A stretch of 64,000 nt of DNA from Fusobacterium massiliense (GTDB lineage: Bacteria > Fusobacteriota > Fusobacteriia > Fusobacteriales > Fusobacteriaceae), in the NCBI RefSeq assembly GCF_900095705.1, contig NZ_LT608327.1:310001-374000 (forward strand). Direction: 5' to 3'. The notes beneath the pieces were generated by a model that saw only the letters and a program-made list of their open reading frames with translations, was not told where the DNA came from and searched no databases. How positions within the stretch are numbered: the first letter of the stretch is position 1; each line of letters starts with the position of its first letter. Shown here piece by piece: positions 17,382 through 27,192 of the stretch. The position numbers were made by a program, and so were the translations under genes.

Positions 17382-18455
17382 ATGTTTGATAAATTAGAAG
17401 AAGTTGTTGCAAGATATGATGAGCTAAATAAGTTATTAGTTAGTCCAGAGGTTCTTGCTGATTCTAAAAAAATGATAGAATATAATAAAGCTCTTAATGA
17501 TATCACAGGAATTGTTGAAAAATATAAAGAGTATAAAAAGTATGTAAACGATATAGATTTTATTAAAGAAAGTTTTAAAACTGAAAAAGATCCTGATATG
17601 AAAGAAATGCTTAATGAAGAATTGAAAGAAGCTGAAGAAAAATTACCAGAACTTGAGAATGAATTAAAGGTATTACTTCTACCAAAAGATAAAAATGATG
17701 ACAAAAACGTTATAGTGGAAATTAGAGGTGGAGCTGGTGGAGATGAAGCTGCTCTATTTGCAGCTGATTTATTTAGAATGTATTCTAGATATGCTGAAAG
17801 AAGAAAATGGAAAATAGAAATTATTGAAAAGCAAGATGGAGAACTTGGAGGATTAAAAGAAGTTGCCTTTACAATTATCGGTCTAGGAGCTTATTCAAGA
17901 TTAAAATTTGAATCGGGAGTTCATAGAGTACAAAGAGTGCCTAAGACAGAAGCTTCTGGAAGAATTCATACTTCTACTGCAACAGTTGCTGTTCTTCCAG
18001 AAATAGAAGATATTCAAGAAGTTAAAATAGATCCAAAGGAATTAAAAATTGATACATACAGATCTGGTGGAGCTGGAGGTCAACACGTAAATATGACAGA
18101 TTCAGCTGTTAGAATTACTCACTTACCAACAGGAATAGTTGTTCAATGTCAAGATGAAAGATCTCAATTAAAAAATAGAGAAAAAGCAATGAAACACTTG
18201 ATTACTAAACTTTATGAAATGGAACAAGAAAAACAAAGAAGTGAAGTTGAATCTGAAAGAAGACTACAAGTTGGAACAGGGGATAGAGCTGAAAAAATTA
18301 GAACATACAATTTTCCAGATGGAAGAATAACTGATCATAGAATAAAACTTACTGTACATCAATTAGAAGCATTTTTAGACGGGGATATTGATGAAATGAT
18401 TGATGCACTTATAACATTCCATCAAGCTGAATTACTTTCTGCTTCTGAGGCATAA
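17382..18455 (+). CDS. prfA: peptide chain release factor 1
   Basis: 357 residues from ATG 17382, preferred over ATG 17376 because AGAGG at 17369-17373 would be too close to the earlier one. The universal GGQ motif is seen in [20 protein letters not shown] in the middle of domain 3, and [16 protein letters not shown] contains the RF1-type codon-recognition neighbourhood. It releases peptides at UAA and UAG stops. The stop TAA is followed immediately by the TTG start of prmC, whose product methylates the glutamine of this GGQ motif, the common bacterial pairing. Confidence 0.95.
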   Translation: MFDKLEEVVARYDELNKLLVSPEVLADSKKMIEYNKALNDITGIVEKYKEYKKYVNDIDFIKESFKTEKDPDMKEMLNEELKEAEEKLPELENELKVLLLPKDKNDDKNVIVEIRGGAGGDEAALFAADLFRMYSRYAERRKWKIEIIEKQDGELGGLKEVAFTIIGLGAYSRLKFESGVHRVQRVPKTEASGRIHTSTATVAVLPEIEDIQEVKIDPKELKIDTYRSGGAGGQHVNMTDSAVRITHLPTGIVVQCQDERSQLKNREKAMKHLITKLYEMEQEKQRSEVESERRLQVGTGDRAEKIRTYNFPDGRITDHRIKLTVHQLEAFLDGDIDEMIDALITFHQAELLSASEA

Positions 18456-19595
18456 TTGAATTTACTTGAAATATTAAAATTTTCTGAAGAGTATTTGAAA
18501 AAATACTCTTTTTCAAAACCCCGTTTAGAAGCTGAAAATTTAGTTTCATATGTATTAAATCTCAATGATAGGCTTACTTTATATATTTATCATGAAAGAA
18601 CTTTAACAGAAAACGAAAAAAATCAAATAAAATATTATTTAAAAAAAATGATAGAAGAAAATAAGAGTTTCAATGAAATTAAAGAGTATAGAAAAAACTT
18701 TTCAGAAGAAAATAAGGAAATCTTAAATAAGTCTATTGATTTTTTAAAGAAAAATGGAGTAAGTTCTGCAAAATTAGATGCTGAATATATATTTGCTCAT
18801 GTCTTAAAAATAGATAAAAATATTTTGACTATGGAGCTTTCAAAAGAAATTTCAGAAGAAGATAAAAATAAAATAAGAGAGCTTATTATATTAAGAGGGA
18901 AAAATAGAAAACCTCTTCAATACATTCTAGGTGAGTGGGAGTTTTATGGATTACCTTTTAAAACAGATGAAAGAGCTTTAATTCCAAGACCTGACACAGA
19001 AATATTAGTTGAGAATTGTATAATTAAATTAAAAGAAAAAAATAAACCATTAGTTTTAGATATAGGGACAGGAAGTGGTGCTATTGCAATAAGTATAGCT
19101 CATGAAGTACCAGAAGCATTAGTATTAGCAGTTGATATTTCCGATAAAGCCCTTGAACTTGCAAATGAGAATAAGCAATTTAATCAAATTTCTAATTTAA
19201 AAATTATGAAATCTGATTTATTTCAAAATATTAAAGAAGATGTAAAGTTTGATATGATTATATCTAATCCACCTTATATTAGCTTAAATGAATTTCAAAC
19301 ATTAATGCCAGAAGTAAAAAACTATGAACCGAAGAATGCACTTACTGATGAAAAAAATGGTTTGTTTTTTTATGAAGAAATTTCTAAAAAAGCTAAGAAT
19401 TATTTAAAAGATGATGGAATATTAGCATTTGAGATTGGATACAACCAAGCTAATGATATTAGTAAAATTTTAAAAGACAATAAATATTTCATAGACTCTC
19501 TTATAAAAGATTACGGGGGTAATGATAGAGTAATTATAGCAACTCCTATGTTAGAAATAGAAGGAGATGAAGAAGATGTCGACTTATCTGAATGA
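18456..19595 (+). CDS. prmC: release factor glutamine methyltransferase with duplicated N-terminal domain
   Basis: 379 residues, about 100 longer than usual PrmC. The TTG start touches the prfA stop. The catalytic part begins near residue 150 (QYILGEWEFYGLPF) with DIGTGSGAIAI near 197 for SAM binding and the substrate-glutamine motif NPPY in MIISNPPYIS near 268. The extra length comes from two copies of the helical N-terminal domain: EYLKKYSFSKPRLEAENLVS (about 12-31) aligns with DFLKKNGVSSAKLDAEYIFA (about 88-107), each followed by a similar TEN/SEE-DK-I segment. PrmC methylates the GGQ glutamine of RF1/RF2. It overlaps queA by 20 nt. Confidence 0.92.
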   Translation: MNLLEILKFSEEYLKKYSFSKPRLEAENLVSYVLNLNDRLTLYIYHERTLTENEKNQIKYYLKKMIEENKSFNEIKEYRKNFSEENKEILNKSIDFLKKNGVSSAKLDAEYIFAHVLKIDKNILTMELSKEISEEDKNKIRELIILRGKNRKPLQYILGEWEFYGLPFKTDERALIPRPDTEILVENCIIKLKEKNKPLVLDIGTGSGAIAISIAHEVPEALVLAVDISDKALELANENKQFNQISNLKIMKSDLFQNIKEDVKFDMIISNPPYISLNEFQTLMPEVKNYEPKNALTDEKNGLFFYEEISKKAKNYLKDDGILAFEIGYNQANDISKILKDNKYFIDSLIKDYGGNDRVIIATPMLEIEGDEEDVDLSE

Positions 19596-20607
19596 CTATG
19601 ACTACTATTTACCTGATGAACTTATAGGTCAAAAACCAAGAGAACCTAGAGATTCTGCTAAACTTATGTTAATAAATAGAGCAAATGGAAACATTGAACA
19701 TAAAAATTTTCATAATATATTAGATTATTTGAAAAAAGGAGATGTTTTAGTTAGGAATGCCACTAAAGTTATTCCAGCTAGAATATACGGACATAAAGAA
19801 ACTGGTGGAGTATTAGAAATATTACTTATAAAAAGAGTGGAATTAGATACATGGGAATGTCTATTAAAACCAGCTAAAAAATTAAAATTAAATCAAAAAC
19901 TATATATTGGTGAGAATAAAGAATTAGTTGCAGAACTTATAGAAGTAAAAGATGATGGCAATAGAATTTTAAAGTTTTCTTATAAAGGGAATTTTGAAAG
20001 CATATTAGATAAGTTAGGCTCTATGCCTTTGCCACCATATATTACTAAAAAATTAGAAAATAAAGACAGATATCAAACTGTCTATGCAAGTAGAGGAGAG
20101 TCAGTTGCTGCCCCAACTGCAGGATTACACTTTACAGAAGAGCTTTTAAGAAAAATTTCAGAAAAAGGTGTAGAGATAGTTGATGTGTTTTTGGAAGTTG
20201 GTTTAGGAACTTTTAGACCTGTTCAAGTAGAAAATGTTTTAGAACATAAAATGCATGAAGAATTTTTTGAAATTCCAGAAGTAGCAGCTCAGTTAATAAA
20301 TAAAGCTAAGAAAGAAGGAAGAAGAGTAATATCTGTTGGCACAACAGCAACTAGAGCATTAGAATCTTCTGTAAATGAAAATGGTGAACTTATAGCTCAG
20401 AAAAAAAATACTGGAATTTTTATTTATCCTGGCTATAAGTTTAAAATAGTAGATGCATTGATAACTAATTTTCACTTACCAAAATCTACTTTACTTATGT
20501 TAGTTTCAGCATTTTATAACAGAGAAAAGATGTTAGATATATATAATTTAGCAGTAGAAGAACAGTATCATTTTTTTAGTTTTGGTGATAGTATGTTTAT
20601 CTATTAA
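19576..20607 (+). CDS. queA: S-adenosylmethionine:tRNA ribosyltransferase-isomerase
   Basis: 343 residues from ATG 19576; the earlier ATG 19567 sits directly on the AGGAG. Family landmarks: DYYLPDELIGQKP near residue 7, RDSAKLMLINR near 25, and AAPTAGLHFTEELL near 178, the conserved active region. It transfers the ribosyl moiety of SAM to preQ1 in tRNA, giving epoxyqueuosine. It starts inside prmC and is followed by rsmD 18 nt later, so prfA-prmC-queA-rsmD look like one unit. Confidence 0.95.
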   Translation: MSTYLNDYDYYLPDELIGQKPREPRDSAKLMLINRANGNIEHKNFHNILDYLKKGDVLVRNATKVIPARIYGHKETGGVLEILLIKRVELDTWECLLKPAKKLKLNQKLYIGENKELVAELIEVKDDGNRILKFSYKGNFESILDKLGSMPLPPYITKKLENKDRYQTVYASRGESVAAPTAGLHFTEELLRKISEKGVEIVDVFLEVGLGTFRPVQVENVLEHKMHEEFFEIPEVAAQLINKAKKEGRRVISVGTTATRALESSVNENGELIAQKKNTGIFIYPGYKFKIVDALITNFHLPKSTLLMLVSAFYNREKMLDIYNLAVEEQYHFFSFGDSMFIY

Positions 20608-20625
20608 TTAGAAGTGAGGTAAAAG

Positions 20626-21180
20626 ATGAGAATAATAGCTGGAGAAGCTAAGAATAGGAAGATTAGCACTAGAAAAGGTTTTGATACAAGACCTACTCTT
20701 GAAAGTGTTAAAGAATCTTTATTTTCAATAATTGCACCATACATTGAAGATTCAAATTTTCTTGATTTATTCAGTGGAAGTGGGAGTATATCTCTTGAAG
20801 CTTTAAGTAGAGGAGCAAAAAGAGCTGTTATGATAGAGAAAGATTCAGAAGCTTTAAAATATATTATAGAAAATATAAACAATTTAAATTTTAGTGATAG
20901 ATGTAGAGCCTATAAAAATGATGTAATAAGAGCAATAGAAATTTTAGGAAGAAAAAAAGAAAAATTTGATATAATTTTTATGGATCCACCTTATCAAGAT
21001 AATGTTACAAAAAAAGTTCTTAAAGCAATTGAAAAAGCAGAGATATTAGCAGATGATGGACTTATTATTTGTGAGCATCATTTATTGGAGGAATTGGAAG
21101 ATAAGGTTTATTGTTTTACAAAGACTGATGAGAGAAAATATAATAAAAAAGTAATAACTTTTTTTACTTATTCTAATTAA
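20626..21180 (+). CDS. rsmD: 16S rRNA (guanine966-N2)-methyltransferase
   Basis: 184 residues, full family length. RIIAGEAKNRKI at the start, RPTLESVKESLFSII near residue 27, the SAM-binding FLDLFSGSGSISLEAL near 44 and the catalytic MDPPYQD near 119 are all RsmD features. It methylates G966 of 16S rRNA. The stop TAA lies on the edge of a half copy of the dispersed hairpin repeat (TAAAGTCTC), so the final codons may have been set by that insertion. Confidence 0.93.
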   Translation: MRIIAGEAKNRKISTRKGFDTRPTLESVKESLFSIIAPYIEDSNFLDLFSGSGSISLEALSRGAKRAVMIEKDSEALKYIIENINNLNFSDRCRAYKNDVIRAIEILGRKKEKFDIIFMDPPYQDNVTKKVLKAIEKAEILADDGLIICEHHLLEELEDKVYCFTKTDERKYNKKVITFFTYSN

Positions 21181-21220
21181 AGTCTCTTGACAGCCGTACT
21201 AGTTCTACGAGCTCAATATA
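21181..21220 (-). repeat. dispersed hairpin repeat, half copy 4 (reverse)
   Basis: Only the 3' half of the element is present, in reverse: AGTCTCTTGACAGCCGT, then AGTTCTACGAGCTCAAT, ending where A+T-rich DNA runs into the xseB ribosome binding site. No partner arms remain, so it cannot form the family hairpin. It directly abuts the rsmD stop codon. Confidence 0.85.
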
Positions 21221-21244
21221 AAATTTTAAAAAAAGGAGAACACC

Positions 21245-21457
21245 ATGTCAAAAAATACTTTTGAAAATAACTTAGAAGAATTAGATAAAATTATTAAAAA
21301 GTTAGAAAGTGGAGAACTTAATCTAGATGAATCAATAAAAGAATATGAAGTAGCTATGAAACTTATAAAAGAAGCATCTAAGGTTTTGAATGAAGCAGAA
21401 GGAAAAATTTTAAAAGTAATTGAAGCAAATGGAGAAATTGATATAGAGGAGATTTAA
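21245..21457 (+). CDS. xseB: exodeoxyribonuclease VII small subunit
   Basis: 70 residues with the family core FENNLEELDKIIKKLESGEL, then LDESIKEYEVAMKLIK, two helices forming a coiled coil. XseB binds the catalytic XseA subunit; xseA is not in this window. AAAGGAG lies seven nt before the ATG. ispA follows after one base, a pairing common in bacteria. Confidence 0.93.
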   Translation: MSKNTFENNLEELDKIIKKLESGELNLDESIKEYEVAMKLIKEASKVLNEAEGKILKVIEANGEIDIEEI

Positions 21458-21458
21458 A

Positions 21459-22355
21459 ATGTCAAATGAATTCTATGATTATTTAAAAGAAAAAATTGAA
21501 ATTTTTGAATTGGAATTAAAAAAAGAATTAGATGATTTAAGCTATCCAAGAACTATTTCAGAAGGTATGTCGTATGCAACTTTAAATGGTGGAAAGAGAT
21601 TAAGACCTTTTCTTTTACTTGCAACATTAGAATTACTAAACAAAGATATAAAATTAGGAATGAAATCAGCTGTTGCATTGGAAATGATACATTCTTATTC
21701 ACTTGTTCACGATGATTTGCCTGCCTTAGATAACGATGATTATAGAAGGGGAAAATTAACAACACATAAAATGTTTGGAGAAGCTGAAGGAATACTTATA
21801 GGTGATTCTTTATTGACACATGCATTTTATATTTTGTCAGAAAAGAATAAAGAGTTTTTAAGTTCGGACAAAATAGTTGATATAATTTCCAAGACAGCAT
21901 TATATTCAGGTATAGATGGCATGATAGGTGGTCAAATGATTGATATTGAAAGTGAAAATAAAAATATCGATTTACAAACTTTAAAATATATACATAGTCA
22001 TAAGACAGGAAAATTGATTAAATTACCAATTGAAATTGCTTGTATTATAGCTGATATAAAGGGAAATGTTGCAAGCAAATTGCAGGAATATGCTGATTTA
22101 ATAGGTTTGGCATTTCAAATAAAAGATGATATTTTAGATGTTGAAGGTAGCTTTGAACAATTAGGAAAATATGTTGGTAGTGATGAGAATTTACATAAGG
22201 CCACATATCCTAGTATAATTGGAATGGAAAAAACTAAAGAGATTTTAGATACAACTGTAGAAAATGCTAAAAATATAATAATAGAAAATTTTGGATTTGA
22301 ACAAGGTAAAAATTTTATTTTATTGGCAGATTTTATAAAAAATAGAAATTCTTAA
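21459..22355 (+). CDS. ispA: polyprenyl (farnesyl/geranyl) diphosphate synthase
   Basis: 298 residues, all-alpha isoprenyl diphosphate synthase. The first aspartate-rich motif is HDDLPALDNDD at residues 84-94 and the second is IKDDILD near 221. GGKRLRP near 44 binds the allylic diphosphate. It condenses IPP with DMAPP/GPP to give FPP for undecaprenyl and quinone precursors. Overlap-level spacing with xseB suggests coupled translation. GAGGAG precedes the ATG. Confidence 0.92.
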   Translation: MSNEFYDYLKEKIEIFELELKKELDDLSYPRTISEGMSYATLNGGKRLRPFLLLATLELLNKDIKLGMKSAVALEMIHSYSLVHDDLPALDNDDYRRGKLTTHKMFGEAEGILIGDSLLTHAFYILSEKNKEFLSSDKIVDIISKTALYSGIDGMIGGQMIDIESENKNIDLQTLKYIHSHKTGKLIKLPIEIACIIADIKGNVASKLQEYADLIGLAFQIKDDILDVEGSFEQLGKYVGSDENLHKATYPSIIGMEKTKEILDTTVENAKNIIIENFGFEQGKNFILLADFIKNRNS

Positions 22356-22422
22356 AATATATCTATAAATTATAGCTAAAATTTTATTAAGATATAATTT
22401 ATAAAAATAGAAGGACGTAAAA

Positions 22423-23070
22423 ATGAATTATAGAGTAGCTCTTATACATGGATTTTTTAGAAATTATAAAGATATGGACGAACTTGAAGATAATTTAATG
22501 AATATGGGATATAATGTCGATAATTTAAATTTTCCTTTAACATTTCCAAAAATTGAAATCTCAATAGACATATTAAAAAAATATCTATTAACATTAAAAG
22601 AAGAAGGTTTGACTAAAAAAAATGAAATAGTCTTAATTGGATTTGGTTTTGGTGGTGTTCTTATAAAAGAAACATTAAAAGATAATGAATTAAAAGGAGT
22701 GGTAGATAAAATTATATTAATATCATCTCCTATAAATGATTCAACATTGCACAGAAGATTAAAGAGAGCTTTTCCTTTCATAGATTTAATTTTTAAACCA
22801 TTAGCAACTTATTCAAAAATGAAAAAAGATAAAAGGAATTTTCCTAAAAATATAGAGATAGGACTTATAATAGGAAGAGAGAGTACAGGTTTCTTTGGTA
22901 AATGGTTAGGTGAATTTAATGATGGATATATCGAAATGAAAGATGTCGATATAAAGGAAGCTAAAGATAAGGTACTGATTCCAATTACACATAACGAATT
23001 GAACAAAAAAATTGGAACAGCTAGATATATTCATAATTTTATAACAAAAGGAAAATTTAAGACAGAATAA
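22423..23070 (+). CDS. alpha/beta-hydrolase-like protein lacking the nucleophile serine
   Basis: 215 residues with an N-terminal VALIHGFFRNY (strand then oxyanion HG motif) and IVLIGFGFGGVLIKE near residue 72 at the place of the lipase elbow. Standard members read G-x-S-x-G; here the sequence is G-F-G-F-G, so the serine position is glycine. A late histidine exists (PITHNELNK near 190). It resembles triacylglycerol lipase/PGAP1-like hydrolases in layout. Loss of the nucleophile suggests a non-catalytic role or a different active residue. It has its own gap upstream (67 nt) with a TATAAT-like sequence. Confidence 0.6.
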   Translation: MNYRVALIHGFFRNYKDMDELEDNLMNMGYNVDNLNFPLTFPKIEISIDILKKYLLTLKEEGLTKKNEIVLIGFGFGGVLIKETLKDNELKGVVDKIILISSPINDSTLHRRLKRAFPFIDLIFKPLATYSKMKKDKRNFPKNIEIGLIIGRESTGFFGKWLGEFNDGYIEMKDVDIKEAKDKVLIPITHNELNKKIGTARYIHNFITKGKFKTE

Positions 23071-23080
23071 TTATAAATAA

Positions 23081-23155
23081 AGTCTCTTGACAGTATATGA
23101 GTTCTACGGACGGAATAAACACAGCCTCTTCGAACTAATACGAACGTCAGAGACT
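23081..23155 (-). repeat. dispersed hairpin repeat, copy 5 (subfamily A, reverse)
   Basis: Read on the minus strand: AGTCTCT/AGAGACT, GAC/GTC and AGTTC/GAACT arms are intact, but the CCGTAT arm is changed to TCGTAT opposite ATATAC and the apical arm GAGG faces CCGT. The left flank follows on the + side (ATTTTATTATTTAAATTTAT). It lies in the gap between the hydrolase-like gene and malQ. Confidence 0.88.
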
Positions 23156-23282
23156 AATTTTATTATTTAAATTTATACTTTCAGAATAAAAAATACAAAA
23201 ATTAATAATTTTATCTTAAATTAAGATAGAAAAAAATATAAAAATATGCTATGATTAAAGAAAAGTTAAAAGGAAGTTTTTT

Positions 23283-24785
23283 ATGAATAGAGAAGCTGGA
23301 GTTTTACTTGCAATAAGTTCTCTCCCTAGTCCTTACGGTATAGGTGATTTAGGAGAGGAAGCATATAGATTTGTAGATTTTTTAAAAGCTAGTGGACAAA
23401 AATTGTGGCAGATTCTTCCATTATGTCCTATTGAATATGGAAATTCACCTTATCAATCTCCATCAACTTTTGCATGGAATTTTTTGTACATTGATTTGGA
23501 AGAATTAGTTAAAGAAGGATATTTAAACTTTGAAGATATAAATGAATTGAAACAGGAGGTAGCTCCTGTCAATTATGATGTTATAAAAAGCCGTAAGGAG
23601 TTTTTATTAAAAAAAGCTTCTATGGCTTTTTTTTGCAAAAATAAAGAAATAAAAGAATTGCAAGAATTTCAAGAGAAAAATAAATTTTGGCTTGAAGATT
23701 ACTCTATCTTTTTATATCTGAATAAAATATATAGAGGAAAAATTTGGAATCAATGGGATAGAAAAGATAAAGTAAGGGACACTAATAGGTTATTAGAATT
23801 AAAAATAGAAGCTAAGGAAGAATATAAATATCAAAGTTTTATTCAATATTATTTTTATAAGCAATGGAAAAAACTAAAAGAATATGCAAATGAGAATAGT
23901 ATAAAAATTGTTGGGGATTTGCCTATTTATGTTGCTACTCATAGTTCTGATACTTGGAAAAATCCAGAACTTTTTATGTTTGATAAACATCTAAAAATAG
24001 AAAGTGTTGCAGGTTGTCCACCTGATTATTTTTCAAAAGATGGTCAGCTATGGGGGAATGTTCTGTATAATTGGAAAGAACATGAAAAAACACAGTATGA
24101 ATGGTGGACAGCAAGAATAAAACATTGTTCTTTATTGTATGATGTTTTAAGACTTGACCATTTTAGAGGTTTTGCATCGTATTGGTCTGTAAAATATGGA
24201 GATAAAACTGCAGCTAAGGGAAAATGGAAAATAGGTCCTAGATATATCTTTTTTAAGAAAATTGAAAATAAAGTTAAAAATATAGAGTTTATAGCTGAAG
24301 ATTTGGGAACACTAACTCCAGATGTATTCAAATTATTGAAACAGACTCAATATGCAAATATAAAAGTATTACAATTTGGAATGGCTGAGTGGGATAATAT
24401 GTACCAACCAAAAAATTATCCAGAAAATTGTGTTGCTTACACAGGAACTCATGATAATATGACAATAGTTGAATGGTATGAAAATCTATCAAAAAATGAA
24501 AAGTTTATATGTGATGAGAGTTTAAAAGATATACTTGAAAAAAATGGAGCTAATATTTGGGAGCCAATTCAATGGAGAGCTTTAGAAGTATTGTATTCAT
24601 CTAAGGCAAACAAAGTTATAATTCCTCTTCAAGATATATTAGGATTAGGAAAAGATAGTAGAATGAATACTCCATCAACTGTTGGAAAAAATTGGGAGTG
24701 GAGAGTATACAAGAATTATAGGCACCCAGATTTAGAAAATAAATTAAATTTTTTAGTTAATAAATACAATAGGAATAAAGATTAG
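23283..24785 (+). CDS. malQ: 4-alpha-glucanotransferase (amylomaltase)
   Basis: 500 residues, GH77. It opens REAGVLLAISSLPSPYGIGD as family members do. The three catalytic acids are visible in LRLDHFRGF near residue 292 (nucleophile Asp), IAEDLGTLTPD near 339 (Glu) and YTGTHDNMT near 392 (Asp). It transfers maltodextrin chains, freeing glucose and lengthening acceptors for glycogen phosphorylase, encoded nine nt downstream. An extended -10-like TATGCTATGAT is seen about 35 nt before the start. Confidence 0.95.
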   Translation: MNREAGVLLAISSLPSPYGIGDLGEEAYRFVDFLKASGQKLWQILPLCPIEYGNSPYQSPSTFAWNFLYIDLEELVKEGYLNFEDINELKQEVAPVNYDVIKSRKEFLLKKASMAFFCKNKEIKELQEFQEKNKFWLEDYSIFLYLNKIYRGKIWNQWDRKDKVRDTNRLLELKIEAKEEYKYQSFIQYYFYKQWKKLKEYANENSIKIVGDLPIYVATHSSDTWKNPELFMFDKHLKIESVAGCPPDYFSKDGQLWGNVLYNWKEHEKTQYEWWTARIKHCSLLYDVLRLDHFRGFASYWSVKYGDKTAAKGKWKIGPRYIFFKKIENKVKNIEFIAEDLGTLTPDVFKLLKQTQYANIKVLQFGMAEWDNMYQPKNYPENCVAYTGTHDNMTIVEWYENLSKNEKFICDESLKDILEKNGANIWEPIQWRALEVLYSSKANKVIIPLQDILGLGKDSRMNTPSTVGKNWEWRVYKNYRHPDLENKLNFLVNKYNRNKD

Positions 24786-24794
24786 GAGAAAAAG

Positions 24795-27161
24795 ATGAAA
24801 TTTGAAAAAGAATTATGGAAAGAAAAATTAGAAGAAAAATTGTTAGAAAAGTTTAGTGTTACATTAAAAGATGCAAGTAATTTCGAAGTATATCAAGCTT
24901 TAGGTGAAACAGTTATTAGTTTCATAGCTAGGGATTGGTATGATACTAAACAAAAATATTCACAAGAGAAACAAGTATTTTATTTATCTTCTGAATTTTT
25001 AATGGGGAGAGCTTTAGGGAACAACCTAATTAATCTTGGAATCGAAAAAGAAATTAGAGAGTTTCTAGAAGAAATTGGTATAGATTATAATAAGGTTGAA
25101 GATGAAGAAGAAGATGCAGCTTTGGGAAATGGTGGTCTTGGAAGACTAGCAGCTTGTTTTATGGATTCATTGGCAACTTTGAATTTACCGGGTCAAGGAT
25201 ATAGCATAAGATACAGAAATGGTATATTTAATCAATTTATGAGAGATGGGTATCAAGTTGAAAAACCTGAAACTTGGCTTAATTATGGAGATGTTTGGTC
25301 TATTGAAAGACCTGAAGATGAAGTAATTGTAACTTTTGGTAATGGTTCTGTTAAAGCATTGCCATATGATATGCCAATTATTGGTTATGATACAAAAAAT
25401 ATAAATACTCTTCGTTTATGGGAAGCACATTCTATAGTGGACTTAAATTTAGAAGTTTTTAATCAACAAAATTATTTATATGCAACTCAAGATAAGACTT
25501 TAGCAGAAGATATATCAAGAGTCTTATATCCAAATGATTCTACGGATGAGGGTAAAAAATTAAGATTAAAGCAACAATATTTCTTTGTTTCAGCTTCGTT
25601 ACAAGATATAGTTAAAAAATTTAAGAAAGTACATGGAAGAGAATTTGAAAAATTTTCAGATTATGTTGCAATCCAATTAAATGATACTCACCCTGTTATA
25701 GGAATACCTGAACTTATGAGAATACTTGTTGATATTGAATCTATAAAATGGGAAGATGCTTGGGAAATTGTTAAAAAAACTTTCTCTTATACGAATCATA
25801 CAATACTTGCAGAAGCAATGGAAAAATGGTGGGTTGGACTATATCAAGAAGTTGTACCTAGAATTTTCCAAATAACTGAAGGAATACATAATCAACTTAG
25901 AGCAGAACTTGCCAATTTATACCCTAATGATATTGCAAAGCAAGAAAGAATGTCTATTATAAACGGAAATATGATACATATGGCTTGGCTTGCTATTTAT
26001 GGAAGTCATAAAATAAATGGAGTTGCAGAATTACATACAGAAATTTTAAAAAATCGTGAGTTAAAAGATTGGTATGAATTATATCCAGAAAAATTTTTAA
26101 ATAAAACTAATGGAATAACTCCTAGAAGATGGTTATTAAAATCTAATCCTCAACTTTCTAATTTAATAACAGATTTAATTGGAAATAAATGGATAACTGA
26201 CCTATCAGAATTAAAAAAAATAGAGAAATATATTGATAATGAGGAAGTATTAAATAAGATTTTGGATATAAAAACTGAAAAGAAAAAAGAACTTGTTGAT
26301 TATCTAAGAGAAGTCCAAGGTGTAGAAGTTAATCCAAATTCTATATTTGATGTACAAGTAAAAAGATTACATGAATACAAAAGACAATTATTGAATATAT
26401 TCCAAGTATATGACCTATATAATCAATTAAAACAAAATCCAAATATGGACTTTACTCCGGTTACTTATATATTTGGAGCTAAAGCAGCACCAGGATATAG
26501 AATTGCAAAAGGAATAATTCGTTTAATAAATGATGTTGCTCAAGTAATAAATTCAGATGCAGATGTAAAAGATAAATTAAAGGTTGTATTCATAGAAAAT
26601 TATAGAGTTACAGTTGCAGAAAAAATATTTCCTGCAGCTGATATATCAGAACAAATTTCAACAGCAGGTAAGGAAGCATCTGGAACAGGAAATATGAAGT
26701 TTATGCTAAATGGAGCATTAACAATAGGGACTCTAGATGGTGCAAATGTTGAGATAGCTAAAGAAGCCGGAGAAGAAAATGAATATATTTTTGGTATGAA
26801 AGTAGAGGATATAGATGCATTAAAACATAAAGGTTATGATCCTAGATATCCATACAATAATACTACTGGTCTTAAAAAAGTTGTAGATGCACTAATAGAT
26901 GGAAGTTTAAGTGATTTAGGTAGTGGAATTTATAGAGAAATTTATTCTTCACTTATGGAATATGGAGATCAATATTTTGTTTTAGAAGATTTTGAAAATT
27001 ATAGAAAAACTCAAAGAGATATTAATAGAGATTACAAAGATAGAATTACTTGGGCAAAAAAGATGCTAATAAATATTGCTAATGCTGGTAAATTTTCATC
27101 TGATAGAACAATATTAGAATATGCCAATGAAATTTGGGGAATCAAGGAAAGTAAAATATAA
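24795..27161 (+). CDS. glgP: glycogen/maltodextrin phosphorylase
   Basis: 788 residues, GT35. ALGNGGLGRLAACFMDS near residue 110 and the pyridoxal-phosphate site KEASGTGNMKFMLNGALTIG near 625 (the lysine in NMKF) are diagnostic. It splits alpha-1,4-glucan with phosphate to glucose-1-phosphate in the cytoplasm. It lies between malQ and glgB with short gaps (9 and 31 nt), so degradation and branching genes are expressed together. Confidence 0.95.
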   Translation: MKFEKELWKEKLEEKLLEKFSVTLKDASNFEVYQALGETVISFIARDWYDTKQKYSQEKQVFYLSSEFLMGRALGNNLINLGIEKEIREFLEEIGIDYNKVEDEEEDAALGNGGLGRLAACFMDSLATLNLPGQGYSIRYRNGIFNQFMRDGYQVEKPETWLNYGDVWSIERPEDEVIVTFGNGSVKALPYDMPIIGYDTKNINTLRLWEAHSIVDLNLEVFNQQNYLYATQDKTLAEDISRVLYPNDSTDEGKKLRLKQQYFFVSASLQDIVKKFKKVHGREFEKFSDYVAIQLNDTHPVIGIPELMRILVDIESIKWEDAWEIVKKTFSYTNHTILAEAMEKWWVGLYQEVVPRIFQITEGIHNQLRAELANLYPNDIAKQERMSIINGNMIHMAWLAIYGSHKINGVAELHTEILKNRELKDWYELYPEKFLNKTNGITPRRWLLKSNPQLSNLITDLIGNKWITDLSELKKIEKYIDNEEVLNKILDIKTEKKKELVDYLREVQGVEVNPNSIFDVQVKRLHEYKRQLLNIFQVYDLYNQLKQNPNMDFTPVTYIFGAKAAPGYRIAKGIIRLINDVAQVINSDADVKDKLKVVFIENYRVTVAEKIFPAADISEQISTAGKEASGTGNMKFMLNGALTIGTLDGANVEIAKEAGEENEYIFGMKVEDIDALKHKGYDPRYPYNNTTGLKKVVDALIDGSLSDLGSGIYREIYSSLMEYGDQYFVLEDFENYRKTQRDINRDYKDRITWAKKMLINIANAGKFSSDRTILEYANEIWGIKESKI

Positions 27162-27192
27162 GTATTCACAATAAAATATAAGAGGTGACAAT

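Noticed and set aside
24044-24331. 95-residue minus-strand open frame in malQ
   Set aside because: Antisense to an intact, well-conserved enzyme gene.
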